From assembly GCA_014706295.1 (NCBI GenBank), contig JACSVZ010000004.1, forward strand, positions 85,629,047 through 85,693,046: a stretch of DNA of 64,000 nucleotides, read 5' to 3'. The notes under the pieces are model-generated. The model worked only from the letters and a program-made list of their open reading frames with translations, did no database searches and was not told where the DNA came from. Within the stretch, counting starts at the first letter, position 1, and every line of letters begins with the position of its first letter. Shown piece after piece: positions 10,985 through 25,539 of this stretch. A program made the translations under genes and the position numbers. This stretch comes from Lycocorax pyrrhopterus obiensis. Lineage: Eukaryota > Chordata > Aves > Passeriformes > Paradisaeidae.

Positions 10985-13700
10985 GTAAGCTCTGCTGCAT
11001 CTCAGGGGTTTTTCCTATTTCCTGTTTGATTTCTGCATTTGTTTTCGTTAATGCACGAAAACGTATTCAGCTACAGTTTTAAAATCAATGTCTTTCCAGC
11101 AGTGTTTCTCTGCGTATCAACATAGTGATTATGGTATAATGGCAATCAAAACATTTACCTATGTGTTATGCTACTCTTCATTTAAATAAAAGAAGTCTTG
11201 TCATCTAGCCTTTAAATGGTAAATATTAAGATGGCGTACTTTATAACTGCTCTTGCCAAAAACATGAGCTTCTGTTTATTAATAGCATGCCTACATTTTG
11301 GCTAGTCACAAAGCAAAGAAAACTACAATACTAACTTGTCTTTGCTTCTGAAAATATTTAACATTTCTTCCTATGAAAAATGTATCTGTATAGAGACAGG
11401 AAGTTTGTTATTTATTCTCATGCTTGGTAGGTTTTTCTTTTTTATGCTGTAGAATGGTAGGGACCCTGAGGTATTACTATGCAATGGCAAGGATTGAGGC
11501 ATTACTTATATTTCTCTGTTAAATGCATTTAAACCTAAAAGTTTATCTTGAATGATGTCCTGAAAGAGACTTCAGGTTCTAGATGAGATTTTTGACTGAA
11601 GACAAATGTCATTGCTGGAAACAAACAAAAAAAATACAGCTAAGCTACAACTTTGTCCATGGACTCAAAAGTGTGAATCTAATCATGATACAAAAAGCAC
11701 AAATTCTTGTCATCATTGTTAAACTAGGTAAGATACACACAAATACACAATCCTAGACACATTTATTACTCTGGCATCTTTTCCTATGACTGTGGTCTGG
11801 ATGATGTAACCTTTTCCAGGTATGGTGGTATTCAACAGTTACTTACAAACCACAAGTTGTGTTGTGTAACAAGATATAAAGGGTTTAATTTTCCTCTCCT
11901 AAGAGTTGCCTCAAGATCTTTATAAATTGGTTTTATTGATGTGCTACAACCACCCTACAGACCAAAGTGATATAACATGGCATTAAGGTTTGTCTGCATA
12001 TTACAGTCACATCAGTGTGAGTGTACTACTGTAGGTAAATCTTCCATCTACCCACCTTGCACATAGTTACAAAAATTTACTTCAGTCAGGATATATCTCT
12101 GCAGAAAACACTTTCCATTGCTATAAATAGTTTCCTACTGGTATAACTGTGATTTTAGATTATTAAGTATTATAGATTTTACTATATAAGTATTCCAGGA
12201 AATACTCATATGCCTTACTGAAATGATTCATAACACAAAGCTGTGAGCAGGTCATACCTGATGTAAGTGAGATCCAGGGCAAAGTAGATAAAATTAATTT
12301 CTCACTTGTGCATCAGATTTTTATGTGAGGGTAGCTACTGTGAACTCCTTGAGGATGGACTTCAATAAATACAGCTTTATAGCAGAGCAGCATCTTTTAA
12401 TGTTCCTGTCTCCAAGTCCATTTTACAGCCATTACTTGTGTAGATAAAAAAAATGGCAGAAAGTGTCAGTAAAATGATGCATTGTGAAATATTCTTACAT
12501 AAGAATTATTTAGAAAAAGTAGGTTAAGTCAGTGCAAGCAAGCAACTGTTTATGCAAACATTTTTTCTATTGATTTTCAGGAAAATAGTATGAGAAATTA
12601 CCCATGACTGCATGTGCTGTTCAGTGCTAACTAAAAGTATATTTCACTACTGTTTCTGAAGAAGCCTTGCAGTTAATCAGCTATGTCTTGGGAAAAGCAT
12701 AATCCACTTTATTAATTTTTGAGAGAGTAACAAGAGAGTCTGGTTGTTGTAATTAACAGCTGTTTTCAAGTCTTCCATGGAAAGCTGTGACATATTCCAC
12801 ACGTCCACCAGTCAGGTCAGCCATTATTCTGAGGTCCTGAAAACTTATATGCACCACCAGAAAACATGTAACTCCACTCATGCTACAGATCACTCCAAGA
12901 CACTTGTCACCAACCAAATGGGCTTAATTCACATACCAATTCATTTTGTTTGTAATAGGAAGAAAAAAAGCAATATAAAATATCAAAATAAATAAGTGAA
13001 AACATTGGGAAAGAGAAGTTAAAAATGCAAAATTTCTGTTCAAATATTTCTAAGATTTTTTTTTTGTTTGTCCAGGTTGACCTCATATATAGAACAGTTT
13101 GATCTTTAGAAGAAAATAGTATAATATAGGTTTTAATACTTTTTTAGTAGTTAAATCAGCAAATTATATTTTGTTTAGCAGACTTCTTGCATGTATTCAA
13201 GAGCCATTCTAACTGAAAAAATTAGGTGTTTCTAGAGCAGCAACTTCTATTACAAAATGAAGTAGCACCATGTAACTCTTTCTTTCCTATTCAGCTTATC
13301 TTACAGTATTTAAACAAAGATCTTAAATCTTCAGATGAATAAATGAAGAACCTCAGGAAATACAGTATATCTGACCTTACCTCAGAGGATATTGGCAATG
13401 TTTTTGTAGCTCAAAGAGGTCCTCAGCCTCCATTCAGAGTGACGGAGCTACAGCCATAAAGCCAAGAGATCTCTATCCCCTTACTCCACACCCCTTCCAT
13501 AGCCCAGCATAATTACTCCATTTTATTTATGCATGTGCTGACTTCCAAACTGCATAGCACTGGTGTTAGTTATGGTGAGTGAGGGCATCAGAACCATCAC
13601 TGTGTCTGTGGTAGGGCTGAGGAAATAAATGTGCAGACCTTGTGACTGAGCACAGCAGGATGCAAAGGCCTGTGTCTCGCTGTTGCCGGGGAGCTGCCAG

Positions 13701-13720
13701 ACCTCAGCCACCACTGAGGT
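13701..13720. repeat. Short perfect palindrome
   Basis: Seven-base arms, ACCTCAG and CTGAGGT, flank the six-base spacer CCACCA. No function is implied. Confidence 0.5.
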
Positions 13721-16604
13721 ACTGAGCTGCGTATCAGGAATTTAGTAAAGCAACCAAGTTACCATTAGAATCAGGATGATTAACATACATGAGTGCATCA
13801 GTTGAAAGGCTTATAATTTTATCATGAAAGTATGTATTTATGGTAGTCCTCATGAAATATCATCCAGGATTATTATCTGAAGGTTGGAATCAAGAACAAG
13901 TAACCAATGTATTGTGTTAAAATAAAAACCAATTTTGTCTACATTAGTGATGTATTTCCTTCATGTTTGACAGTGGCAGTGTTGTTTTGTGAACTTTCTA
14001 AGTCCAAAGTTTTGCAAGAGTCAAATACTGCAGCTACAGAATCATAAATGGAGGTAAAGGAGAATCATCAAATAAGCTAAACATTGGAGAGAAAAAGTCT
14101 TTGATAATGGGTGAAAGAAGCCTGTGATCCATTAAGGAAAGGAAGTCCTAGAGCATTTTCCATATTGTATTGCATTAACATGCAGAAACAAGTTAATTCA
14201 AGACTGTATAAAGGTTAAGTAGGGACAGCACTGCTATCAGTCTTCACGCAACCTTCTTAGAGATACCTCATACTCTGTAAAGTTTACTGGTACACTTCCT
14301 TTCTTTTATGGAAAAACACTGTGTAAAATGAAAAGACAACTGAGGAACTCTACCTGAGTTTCTTAAACAGCTACATATTTTGACAGAAAATAGTTCGCCT
14401 GTTGTCTTCTGTAATTTCTTTTGTGAAAGAAATACCGGATCTAAACAAGGTTATAATCTTACACAATCTGTTTGCTGACTTCTTAGCAAAGATGTTAAAG
14501 CAAGTAGTTTTGGTTTTTTAATAAGTATTACCCCAATTCTTTTATAATGTAGTAGAACTTCAGTAAATGGCTGAAGATTGCAAGAAGATAAAGTAGTTTG
14601 GGAAAAATATTAATACAGTTAGAATCATAGAATAGGTTATAAATGAATCCTACGTGACAAAGAACCAATTTATCCCTATATCAGAAACCATGGATTTTTA
14701 GGGGTCAGGAGGACAGAGTTCATTTGTAGATGCATTTTTTTCAAGGTAGGTTAAAAAAAAATTTTCATTTCACTAAGAGGTTACAAAGTTTTCAAACAAA
14801 AAGAAAGGCTATAATTGGAAGAGTTGACTGTAGTTAATGTCCAAAGAATAAAGAACATATTTTTTATTATTTGATGTCATCCTCTGTTGTCAACAGATTC
14901 ATCGAAGTACAAAAAGAACACTAATTAACAAGTAAAATCACAGAAAAAACTGAAAAATATTTGAATGCTGAACAGAAAAATAATCCTAATTTCTTCTGAA
15001 GTTTTTTGTCCTCCATTAAAAACTTAGATGCACTCTGTGACCTCCATCAGTTATTAAAACCCAGGGGTTATCAGAAAAAGTGTCACGTGTTATCAGTTTT
15101 ACTGTACTGGTCTGCTGAGACAGAACAGGCACACAGGTAACTTTCTCAAGGCATTAAGGCTTCAAAGATGATCACCATCACCCACTCTGTTTTTAGCTAA
15201 TTAAATTTTTCTAGTCATTACTGTTTACCATTGAGACCTGACAGAAAGCTTTGAAATCATTAAGCCTTTCCTTTCCTCCACTGGTTTTGTTTCTGGTCCT
15301 GTAGGTCAGGACCAGAAATTTCAAATTCATTTGTAGGCATTAGGAAAATGATTCCTGCTGAAAGATTTGCTGATCTACATAGCTATTAGACAATTTATGA
15401 GCTTTGCTCATGAGTATGCCAGTATCTTTTAGTGCAGACATACTGTATACAGTATTTATGTTCTGAAACCATAGAATCTGAAGATGAACTGTGCCTGCCA
15501 GTGTGAGTACAGGAAAGATTTTCTGTCCTTTCACAATCTGTGGTTGACTTAGTAATTTGTATTACATCTTGGCAGAACACGTTGAAATATATCTCTAAAT
15601 CATGCATGTCTGGAACAAAGGTTTCATTCTCAAAGAGAAGCAATTTTTGTCAACTTAAGCATAAGAAATGCAGATTTCTAAACTTCTACTAAAAAAATGT
15701 CACTGTTTTAAAGGTTTGTTTTTCTTATATAAATCACTAAATGGCTGTGTTGGGTAGTTATTGAAAGACATAAACGCCTCCTTTTCTAAAATAATTGAAT
15801 TAATTTTGAAACCTAGTATGCTTTACCAGAGAATAGCAAGATTTGTTGAGAATGCAGTTACAGACATTTCAAATATGTAAATCAGAAGGAAGGTTTATTG
15901 GAGGAGGATCATACCCGTGCTGTAATGGTCATCATTCACATATTAAAAAGAAAAACATGAAAGAAGAAGATGTGCAGTTGATCATCTATATCCTGCATGT
16001 GCCCTAAGAATTTTTCACGATGGTATATGGAAACGATCAGAACTTCCTGATATCTATTGACAACATTTGGGTGTACGAGGTGGAAAACAGAAATGCTTCA
16101 GTGCCCTGATAAGAGCAGAATTAATTATGAAAACAATGTTTCTTGTTTATTTCCGTTGCTGCTGTACCTTATTGATTTAATGGAGGTATAGTTTCTTGTT
16201 ATACAGTGTGAGAATAGCTGCTTATATCTTGTTTGGCACTGCTGTTGCCATGCTGGATGCATTAGCTCGTGATGGATGGCTTACTCACAGGGAAGCAGTG
16301 ACTACCTGTGTTACGTGCCCTTGCATTACAAGACCTTCGCACCGTGTTACCACCAGCAAGTCAGAGGTACAAACTGCTGAGCTGCTCATCTGTGACTCAG
16401 CATTCTGGGTGGGCATGCTTTCTTCACTTCTGCACAGCAAACAGAACAAAATGTGCAGATATTTTGTATCATGATTTACTATATTCACTTCAAACTCCAT
16501 ATTCATTGCTCAGCTAATAATTCATTATATTTCTTCCTGAACTTTATAACAATCCTGCGCAACCAGTGGCAAAATTCAGTGAAAAGGTCTTGCCAATGCA
16601 GCTT

Positions 16605-16652
16605 CTTTCTTTTTCTTTTCTTTTTTCCCCTTTTTTTCTCTTCTTCACAGGA
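16605..16652 (+). repeat. Polypyrimidine tract ending in CACAG
   Basis: About 44 bases of almost pure C/T are followed by acag. It looks like an over-long splice acceptor tract, but no matching donor or coding exon follows within a normal distance, so it is treated as low-complexity DNA. Its purine/pyrimidine asymmetry is compatible with triplex-prone DNA. Confidence 0.5.
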
Positions 16653-17571
16653 GAACATAATGTTTCATATACCTACTGTAGCTGAAAAGATAATCAAGGA
16701 CACTGTCATACAAATGAAATGTTGCTATTCGCTAATAATATAGGAATTCAGGGTGGTATTCTCTGAGTATTTAAAACTGATAGGGTTCTTTTTTATTATT
16801 CTGTATGGTATTTTGAGTATTTAATACCTTTTTAATATGTTTCAGAATTCATGATGTAAAGATACAAACAACTGACAGGAATGTTGTATTACATTGAATT
16901 CTTGTTAAGCAAAGTAGCTTTCTGATGGAGAATTTAATCCTGCAGATCTTACCCAGGTTTCATATACTAAAAATCCATGCTGACATCAAGGACTGAAAAG
17001 GGAATATGAAATTCAGAATGTGATCTGTAGTCATTTTTATAATTTAATTAAATTCAAACAGAACACTTATCCTGTTAAGGACTGGATTGCTTCATTCCAG
17101 CCCATGTCCTGCTTAGCAGCAGTGTGAAATAACTTTGATCCAGGAAGAGTACTTCAGATACAGTACCACATCACGATTTTACTTTTTATGTCATCATAAC
17201 CAGTTTTCCCACGTGCAAGAAAAATATTTATTTGAAGGTACTTGCTTGGGACTGTTGCTCACTCAAATCTCAACTTGGCAAGTCAAGTGGTGGTCACCAC
17301 TTTATTTTCATGAGAACTGTCAAATTTCTGAAGGAGGCACAATACTTTTTGTATCACTGAAACTTGTTTGCAGATCTAAGGCAAAAATGGGTTGCCCATT
17401 AGACTGTGAAGGCCTGTGGGATACATGTTTTAGGGAATCTAGTGCTCATTTGAAAGAGTTACTGGAACCCCAGTAGTGCTGCGTGGTCCTTACAAAGCTG
17501 AAATAGCACCTACAGTGCTTAAAAGAAAATTGCTGCATAGAACTCAAAATGCTTCCTAAAGGCAGCAGGTA

Positions 17572-17660
17572 TTTTAATCTCTGCCTTGTAGTGGAGTGTT
17601 AGGCAAACAGTGAAGCTGCATGATTTGGCTAAGGTCACTCAGCAGGTCAAAGTGATGTAA
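17572..17660 (+). repeat. MIR-like SINE relic (old)
   Basis: The block 'ttggctaaggtcactcagc' at about 17625-17643, preceded by 'gtgttaggcaaacag', matches the order of the MIR core (a gag...aggcacagag segment, then cttgcccaaggtcacacagc). Flanks are too decayed to set borders. An ancient amniote SINE relic is the best reading. Confidence 0.4.
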
Positions 17661-20600
17661 TAAAGAGCACTTAGCAAAGCAGTCGGTGAGGGTAAGAAAC
17701 TGCATCAGGAAATGAAACACAGGATGTATTCTGAGCTGGGATTTGTTTAGAGAACTGAACTCCCTTGTCCCCAGTGCAGTTGCACTGTCATCATTGGGTG
17801 CCTGCTGGACTTTACCAGGCACCTGGATGAAGCCACAGCAGAATGTGTGTGTATGGGGGGACCATGCCTACATATGCCAGATTTACAGTGAAGAAGCCTG
17901 TTGTTATTATCTTCATCGATTCCCTTTATAACCCTGTTTTTCTATAGCTGCAGCACCTGTTGCCGTGGTAAGTTTCTCGTGCTGTATGTCTTTGATGAGC
18001 AAGAAAGACATCTCAAAACACTGATAAGGGTTTGAGACTCCTGGTAATACCCAATGTCCTTCCCATAGCACTGAGCACAATGGGACTGGACCCTAAAAAC
18101 CTACATATTCTTAACCTTTATAGTGCTGACAGTTCTAGAAATACCAGAAGTTCTATTTTAGACCATTTTAGGGATAATTTTAGATTCAGAGTCATTTTTT
18201 CGGTTTTTCTACTTTGGAGTCTGCTTAGCTAAATTAATGGAAATAAGGCACCTGGTTTTGTAATACACAGTCAACCAGAAATAACCCTAAGAATATGTTT
18301 AAGGATCTAGACAGCTGATAGGTTTTTAGTATAAAAACATTTTACACCAGGTTCCTCATCTGAACTTATTTCAATGAGTCATTCTCATTCATAGCTCTCA
18401 TAGATAAAATACAGAACAAGCTACACAGTTTAATCTGCCATGCCTCAATTTCTCTCATTTTTCTTGTAAATATACTTTTGGCAGGGCTGGCCATATTATC
18501 TACCATTAAGATGTTCTATAAATACAACTGTGTCCACTTAAAATTAAATTTTCCAAGATGGGTGTCTGCTCAACCCAAGGATTTTGGTCAAAATGATAAA
18601 CAGTTCAGAAAAATAAAAAATCTTTTTTCTGTCAGATCCAAAAAAAGATGTTTGGGGTGCATGGTGGAGGGGTCAGGAGAAATATGTAGAACAAGCAAAA
18701 GCTCTGTCTGTATTAACAAATTAGACCAGAATGATCCAATCTCAGACTTATTTTCCCAGTGCTCATATTTTTAATTGCACTGTCTTGCCTAATGTACAAG
18801 TTGATATCTGTGGTAATGTAAAAGGATTGTGTGCCCAAATAGGCACTTAGCCACAGAACCACTGGCTGACTGAAACAGAGGAGTGGATTATATGATCCTT
18901 CAGCACCTCTATCAGCAGAGTTTTGTGTGAGGGTAGGCAGGTTGCTCAAAGCTGCTCAAACATTGCCTGCTAATGTTGTGTTTCTTCTTGTCTTGAGATC
19001 TTACAAGGACTCTTTGGATCTGATTTTCATCAGCGTTACAAGTGTCATCATCAGCTGTGCCTGACTATGTAAAGTGCTGTTTAAGGTTAGGTGCAAGCCT
19101 TGGCTTTCTCAGGGAATGTAACATTGTTGAATGTTTTATTTTAACTCAGGAATATAATAAACGATTAGTTGCACTAATGAGGTATCCACACAGTATAGCC
19201 ACAAATGATGCAGAAAGCCAACTGTGAAATTCATGATTTTGCCAAGAAAAATTAAAGTTTTGAGTAGGGTTCAGTAAATTAATAAAGGAAAAACACATTG
19301 AATAATGAGGATAAAAGAAATGTTGAAAAGCTGTTCTTTCACTGCCCTTTTTTATGCATGAAATCAAGCAGAAAAAAAATTAACTATTTTAAACTCAATG
19401 GTTTAAAAAAAAAAAAAAGAAAACTAACAAAATTTAACTCAGACACTGGCTACATCAAATATATATATGACAAGACCTGAATTTGGGTTTCACAGACCTG
19501 TAACTGATGTGTAACTAACTTCAGAGTGCTTGGCTTACTTTAACTATTTATATTGCAAGCCTGATGTTTATACCTGCCTAATAGTTTCCATCAAAGAAAA
19601 ATGTCTCCAAGTTTATGGAAAGGTTTATACAATTTGCAAATTGAGGTTTCCTGTATCATAAACTTGCTTAGGATATAAGGAACTCCCCTGAGTGACCCAA
19701 AAATTATTTTCTTACTCTTTCATGAAAATCTTTTTGTTTTGGAGAATATCATGAGATGTCCACAAAGCTGTTGTTTGCCAACTCAGTAAGCTTGCTGGAA
19801 GCTGTAAAAAGATATCTATATTCCCCTACTCCACTAATCAGGATTTTTTTCTTCTATGTGAAGTTACCTTGGTGTAACACTTGGGGAAATACTGAGCACA
19901 TTCATCACCGAGCTTCAAATACCTACTTCTGCTGCTGCAGGTAGCTAGGGTATCTATACATTCAGTGGAGTGATCTTTGCTTACAGAAAATAATTCAGAA
20001 TACCTACGCCAGATGCTCTAAAACACTCTCTGGATGTACCTTGTCTCCATTGGCTGACTGAAGAGACTAACTAATTTGTTTAAAAAATGCCTCCCTCTCC
20101 AGCCTAAATCTTTTAAGTTCTTGAATTCTTAGCAATTCATTGATTTTAATAAGAATTTATTTTAATTAGTCTCTCATGGGACCGATTCTGTTAATATTAT
20201 CAAGAAATGAAACACAAGTCCAACCCAACTTGTTCTTACAAGTTCCCATTCTCATCCATACCAACACTCAGAATTAATTTACTCTGGAAGAATATGATTA
20301 TTCTGCTGTAATATCTGCATAAAGAGTGTTGGTGTTCATAAAACTCACCCCCACAATGTTTTTATTACATTTCCAAAAGCATACTCATACGACTGTGCAT
20401 GGACTATGAGCCTTCATCTCGAGTAAATGCTTGCAGGTACAGAAAAGGTATGGAGGCAGCACCTGATAAATTTGTAGCAGTATAAAAATTAAGAATTTAG
20501 ATGAGAAATCTAGGCTAAAATGATAGCTAAAGTTTTTATATAGTAACTTTACTAAAAGGTTCAAAAGGTAAAGAAAAATAAACCAGAACCTAGAAATACC

Positions 20601-22721
20601 AGTGTTTAGTTTGTTCCTTTCCCTCTTTTTTGCTCTATTGTTCACACTCATCATTTTGGAGACCCTAAGCATGTGATCACATGTTCTCCCATTCTGCTTG
20701 TGCTTTGCAGGGAACAGGAATGTGTAGCAAATTCTATTGTTATTTTTTGTAACTGCTTTATCTCATAGCATGCAGAATTTCGAAGGTAATGTCTTCCAAG
20801 AATTTTCTGTCATCCAAACTATAACCCTGTGTCACAGAGATGTTTGTGAAGCTACATAGGTCATTTAAGCTAAAATATTAATGTGACAACTAATTTTATG
20901 TTCTTCATTGAATATGTCTGCCCAACTTTATCTTGATTTTCAGATTTTTGGAGCCTTAGGGAAGTACTGTACCTTTTGAATGGTGTTCAGGGAATTGAGA
21001 GTGCTCAACATCATTTGCAATAAATCACTGGCTTCTGAAGGACTGAGCCTCAGGTTGGGACTCTCCACAGCCCTGAGTTCTGGACCTACCATTACCACCC
21101 TCTCTAGGATATGCCACCACTCAGACTTACAGTGATCTTCCAGTCTATCAGGTGAGCTGTAGTATTTTTCTGTATGGTTTTAGTTTATGTCAAATGTGAG
21201 ATTATTAGGTCACCTCAGTCTGCACAAAATAGGATTATTTTAAACTAGTTCATATTTTGTTTACCATTGGAAAAGAGCTTATACAGAGACACTTGTGGTG
21301 CTTGTTACTTTGAGACAGGACAGTTTGATGATGTATCTAAATTCTTACACTTTTTCTGTCATAAAGAAATATAATAGTTAATCATCTTCCTCATAGAAGT
21401 AACACAATAATAAATAAACTATATTTGTGCAGTATGTTGAACATAGAAATAGTTTTTTAAAATGCCAAATATTTGAAGAAATCATCTCCCCTTGGGATAA
21501 GCAAATTCATTGAGACAGTCATGTGAAAAACAAATTTTGCAGATTCTTGGGTTTTTTGCTCTGTTCTCCACTTGTTCATCTCTGAAGATACTGGTATCTT
21601 TATTGAGCTGCTGTGAAAATTCACTTATTAAGGTTTATATGGTTCAGGTACTGTAGCACTGTTGCTACAAACTATGCACAATGAAAATCTGTTAGAAAAT
21701 AAATACTCTACAGCAGCAGCCATTTGGATGAAAAAGAGAAAACAAACAAGGGTCATACCATTAGAGTTTAAGACAGATACAAGTATTTAATTCAATCCTG
21801 TATCCAGAATGAGTTAGGTCTTTTGGAGAAAAGGGTAGTAAGGGGTCCTGCAGTTAAAGGCTATGTCCTCTTGTATATACTAAAGGACATCATGTAATTA
21901 TATTGGAAATTATAAATCTAACATTTCCTAAATCCTTTAAGCTAAATACTGAGTTGTATTTTTCTGTGATAAACTTATATACATCCATGTGTCATAGAAA
22001 AATGCACTTAGTGCATTTAGATACTAGAAATGAACTTGTTTCTTCAGCAAAGAGCATGTGAAACAAAAGACCACCGTCAGCCTTTGTTGTTGGTAGCTAG
22101 TGCATCCAGAAGGTTTCAGCTCACAAAATTAATATCAATAACTAATGTGGAGTCCCTCTGTTGCTGGACACACCTTCATTTCCTACACCCTGGTGTAACC
22201 ACAGTCCTTCCCTTGCTTCTCCTGACTGCACACCAGAAAACAGACCTGGAGTCTGCCCTGAAGAACAGCATGAAGTCCTCATATGGGACCCCATTCCCTG
22301 TCACAGTGTGTTCTAAAAGAGGTGACACTTTTCTGCCCACGTTATTTTTGGATCTGCTCTTGCAAATGGTGATAAAAATTTAAACTATGCTCTGCTTTAG
22401 ATGTAGATTTTTCTCTGCTGAGAAAGAGCTAAAAGAATGTGGCCAGAAGCTATTCAAGCCTAACACAAATCTAGACTTGAGAAAAAACTCAGTGGATTTT
22501 TCAAGATTCTTTCTCCTAGCTAGAGCTGGAAATAGACCCTAGGTGACAGTATTCACACTCCAGTCTTATGTAGGCTGTGAGTGAGATAAAAAAATGGGTG
22601 AAAATATGCAGCTTTCTTAAGGGTTTACTTAGATTATATTTAAATGTGTTAACTCTGTAAATAGTAATCTAGAGCTCTTAGAAATATTTTTATTTTTTAT
22701 TATTTTTGCTTTCCATATAGC
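17661..22721. other. Intergenic DNA, no gene seen
   Basis: Unique AT-rich sequence. A run of about 14 A at 19405-19418 is the only clear low-complexity element. Open frames of fewer than 120 codons occur without splice context, codon bias or domain similarity. Confidence 0.5.
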
Positions 22722-22831
22722 AAGTGGAAGAAGTAGGGAGAAACTGTGCTGCATCACACAGAATGCTTTTCATCAGAACCAAAATACCTTTACTTAGAGC
22801 CCAAACTCCTAACCATTATACCACATTTCCC
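22722..22831 (+). repeat. tRNA-derived SINE-like relic (MIR type)
   Basis: The right end, 'agagcccaaactcctaacca' followed by 'ttataccaca', resembles the 3' part of MIR-type SINEs (agagcccgtgctcttaaccactatgctata). The left part is only weakly similar. The call rests mainly on the 35-base right end. Confidence 0.35.
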
Positions 22832-25539
22832 AAAATGGCTTACAAAGAGGACTTGGAAGTAGGTCGTTTTCACTCTTTGCCAAAAGAAAATGACCTAGTG
22901 TTCTTGGAAACATGACAGTAGTAATTCCTTTTCACTTGGTAACTGCAGATTTTAATAAGTGATAAAATATTTCAGAAGGTTGGAAGACTCTACTTATATT
23001 TCTAGAAAATGAACAAAAGTCTATAGAGGAAGAAAGGGAAGTCTGATTTTTCCCCATCCTGAGCAAGCCAGAACTTCGTAGCAAAATACCAAGGTTCATC
23101 TGATTCCATTACTTCCTTGCATGTTCTGGTTTTTTGTTTTCCAGCTGCATATATATGTGTATATACTCAGTTCAGGTTCAAAAGACTATTTAACCCCTTT
23201 TCAGGTATGTGTCAAAAAAACGCAAATGGAATGAAATGCCCTCTACTGTTTAGAAAATGTGCCCAAATGCCTAGTGTAGACTATGTAGCTGTCTTTTAGG
23301 TAACTGAGATTGGGCGAAATTTATCCCAACCTTAATAATTAAACTTTTAAGGAACAAAGTTTTAAATTTCAGTTGTGGCAGTTCCTTTCATTAAAAGCTA
23401 CCGATTGTGTATATCATGTCATGTCATTAATTAAATTGTGTAGAGCTGAGAAGAACAAGGTTTGAGGCATTTGCTAGTCCTTGGAGTTTGAGGTAAGCCT
23501 GTTCTGTGCCCAATGCTCTGTTGTCGAGCAACAAGTTGAAAAGTGGGCTTAGAGAAGCACAGCCCAATGCACAAGAGCTTTGCTGTAAACAGACCATTCA
23601 AGGCTTCACTTTGAGCTTCTTGTGCACCTCATTCACCTTGTAGAAATTGGCCTATGGAATTTCCCAGAAGTTAATTTTCTGTACTTCTGTAATTTTTTTT
23701 CTTTCCTCTGACGGCTTTGTTCTCAAATTGTTTGTTTAGTAAAGAAATAGGATTTGTTTAGGAGAAGGCACTTCTGTTGATAACTCTCAACATTTTCAAA
23801 AAATAGATTAGACACTTCTCTCTGTATTTGAGCACTGAAGACATACCTTCATTTTCAGAAGTACTGACAGCCTGCAGCTTTCACTAGTCTCAGCTTCGGG
23901 TTCTCAAAAACCAGGCGTCATCACTGGCACAAAAGATCTAAATATCCTGACCCAAACCAGCTTTTTTGTACTTCTTGTCTTGCATCTTTATACAGATACT
24001 GTTGAAATTAATATGTTACTGATTTTTGAGACAGCCAGCTGGTACTAATGAAAGCTGGAGAATACACGTATGACACAAATGTTTCACTATTAGCTGGAAT
24101 TGCAGCTGAAGTGAGCCTCCTTTATTTTTGTAAAAACATCCCTAATGTCTGGGATATGTTGCTGTAGTTATGCACTATAATGATGGTGTACAAAGCAGGT
24201 AAGTAAATGAGGAGGTAAATTGTGTAAGTATATGCATTTTTCTCAAGATAGGTAGAGTTAAATGTTGGTGAATACTCAGCCTGAAGCTAATAGACATAAG
24301 ACACTATGGACCATACCAGTAATAATGACATTAAGCTCTCAGTTACTCCCAGACCTTACTGGTGAGTTCTGTAGATATATCTGTAACCCCTCTGCAGCAT
24401 GTAAGTTTGGGTGACTGATCTCTCCTTGTAACACTGATGCAGAGATAAATGTTTAGCTAGGGCTGAATCTAGCCTCTAGGCTGTGTCCTGAACTCTCTTT
24501 TCTCTCAAAGTCAAATATTATTTTTAGCTTTTATTGACCTGACCAGCTGACTCCACTCAGCATTTGTTTCTGGTCAAATGCACTGCTCCCCATCTAGGTC
24601 TAAACTGACTTACCAAAGAAGTTGTGTTCTTCAGGCATGAAATGGATTTTTATTACTGAGGTCCACAGTGCAGATCATTGGAAGTTATGTAATGATATGA
24701 AAGGACATATAATTGAAAGGCTGTCAGAAGATAAAAGTGTATCAAGCTTCCCAGAGCATTCACATTGCAGCTCCTGAAGCTGGCTGACATTGAAAGAGCA
24801 ATTCAGTGTTCAGTGCCGGCCCCTCTGGTAGCAGCGCTGCTCCTGCTCAGTGCTGCCTGTTGAAATACCACAGAGTCTGCAGCACTGAGTTTAGTACAGG
24901 AGTTTTCCATTAAAGACATTAGCTGCTGCAGTTCACAGTAACTTCTAGGTGGGGACACAGTACTTTGTCCTTGAGTAGGCAGGATTGCCTTCATCCTATT
25001 CTTCCCACTGGAGCAGAGAGGAAGTAGAGTGTGAGTACGTATGGAGCAATGCACAACAAGTGAGTAACTGCAATACAGGCATATATTATTCTTGGATGTT
25101 TCAAATGTCAAGCATTAACACATGAGAAGTAAAAGTAAGTCTTTAACTATCCTGACATTCTCCTAAATGTGCAGTAAAACCATAAGAGATGCCTGTATTT
25201 ACTACAAATAATAAAACTGGAGTGTTACACTAATCAAATTCAAATCAGTTCAAATGCATAATTTTCGGTGAATAGGTGCTTATGAAACACAGAATGAACT
25301 CCAGAAGGGAAGGTTCACTGCTTCCTAATCAAAAGCAGTCAGCTTTAAACACCAGCCAGTCAGGTGATAGGTTTGTCATTTCTCAGCTGTGCTCTTGTAG
25401 AGAATTTGCCAAGAAGGCTTGACAGCCTTTAAACTACACAGAGCATTTTTTGCCTCTTTCTGAACATAGTGTTGAGCTACAAAAACTCCTGGGAGACTGG
25501 GAGGAGAGGCAGAATAACAGCGGTTCTATTAAAATATAT
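22832..25539. other. Intergenic DNA, no gene seen
   Basis: No feature could be supported. A donor-like site (cag followed by gtaagt) near 24196-24202 has no convincing acceptor upstream. Confidence 0.5.

Larger units (their letters stand above)
10985..17571. other. Intergenic DNA, no gene seen
   Basis: AT-rich sequence with no recognisable exon or repeat. Points noted are a small palindrome, ACCTCAG-ccacca-CTGAGGT, at 13701-13720 in a slightly GC-richer patch (13430-13740), and a long pyrimidine tract at about 16605-16648. Short open frames near 15340-15640 and 16196-16743 show no domain. Confidence 0.5.

Noticed and set aside
14625..14645. Words agaatcatagaat similar to a CR1 3' tail
   Set aside because: Only about 15 bases match and the flanks are not CR1; chance is likely.
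16196..16743. Overlapping open frames in two phases
   Set aside because: They overlap each other and a pyrimidine tract; none shows a domain or codon bias.
24196..24202. Strong splice-donor-like site (cag, gtaagt)
   Set aside because: No convincing acceptor or coding frame upstream.
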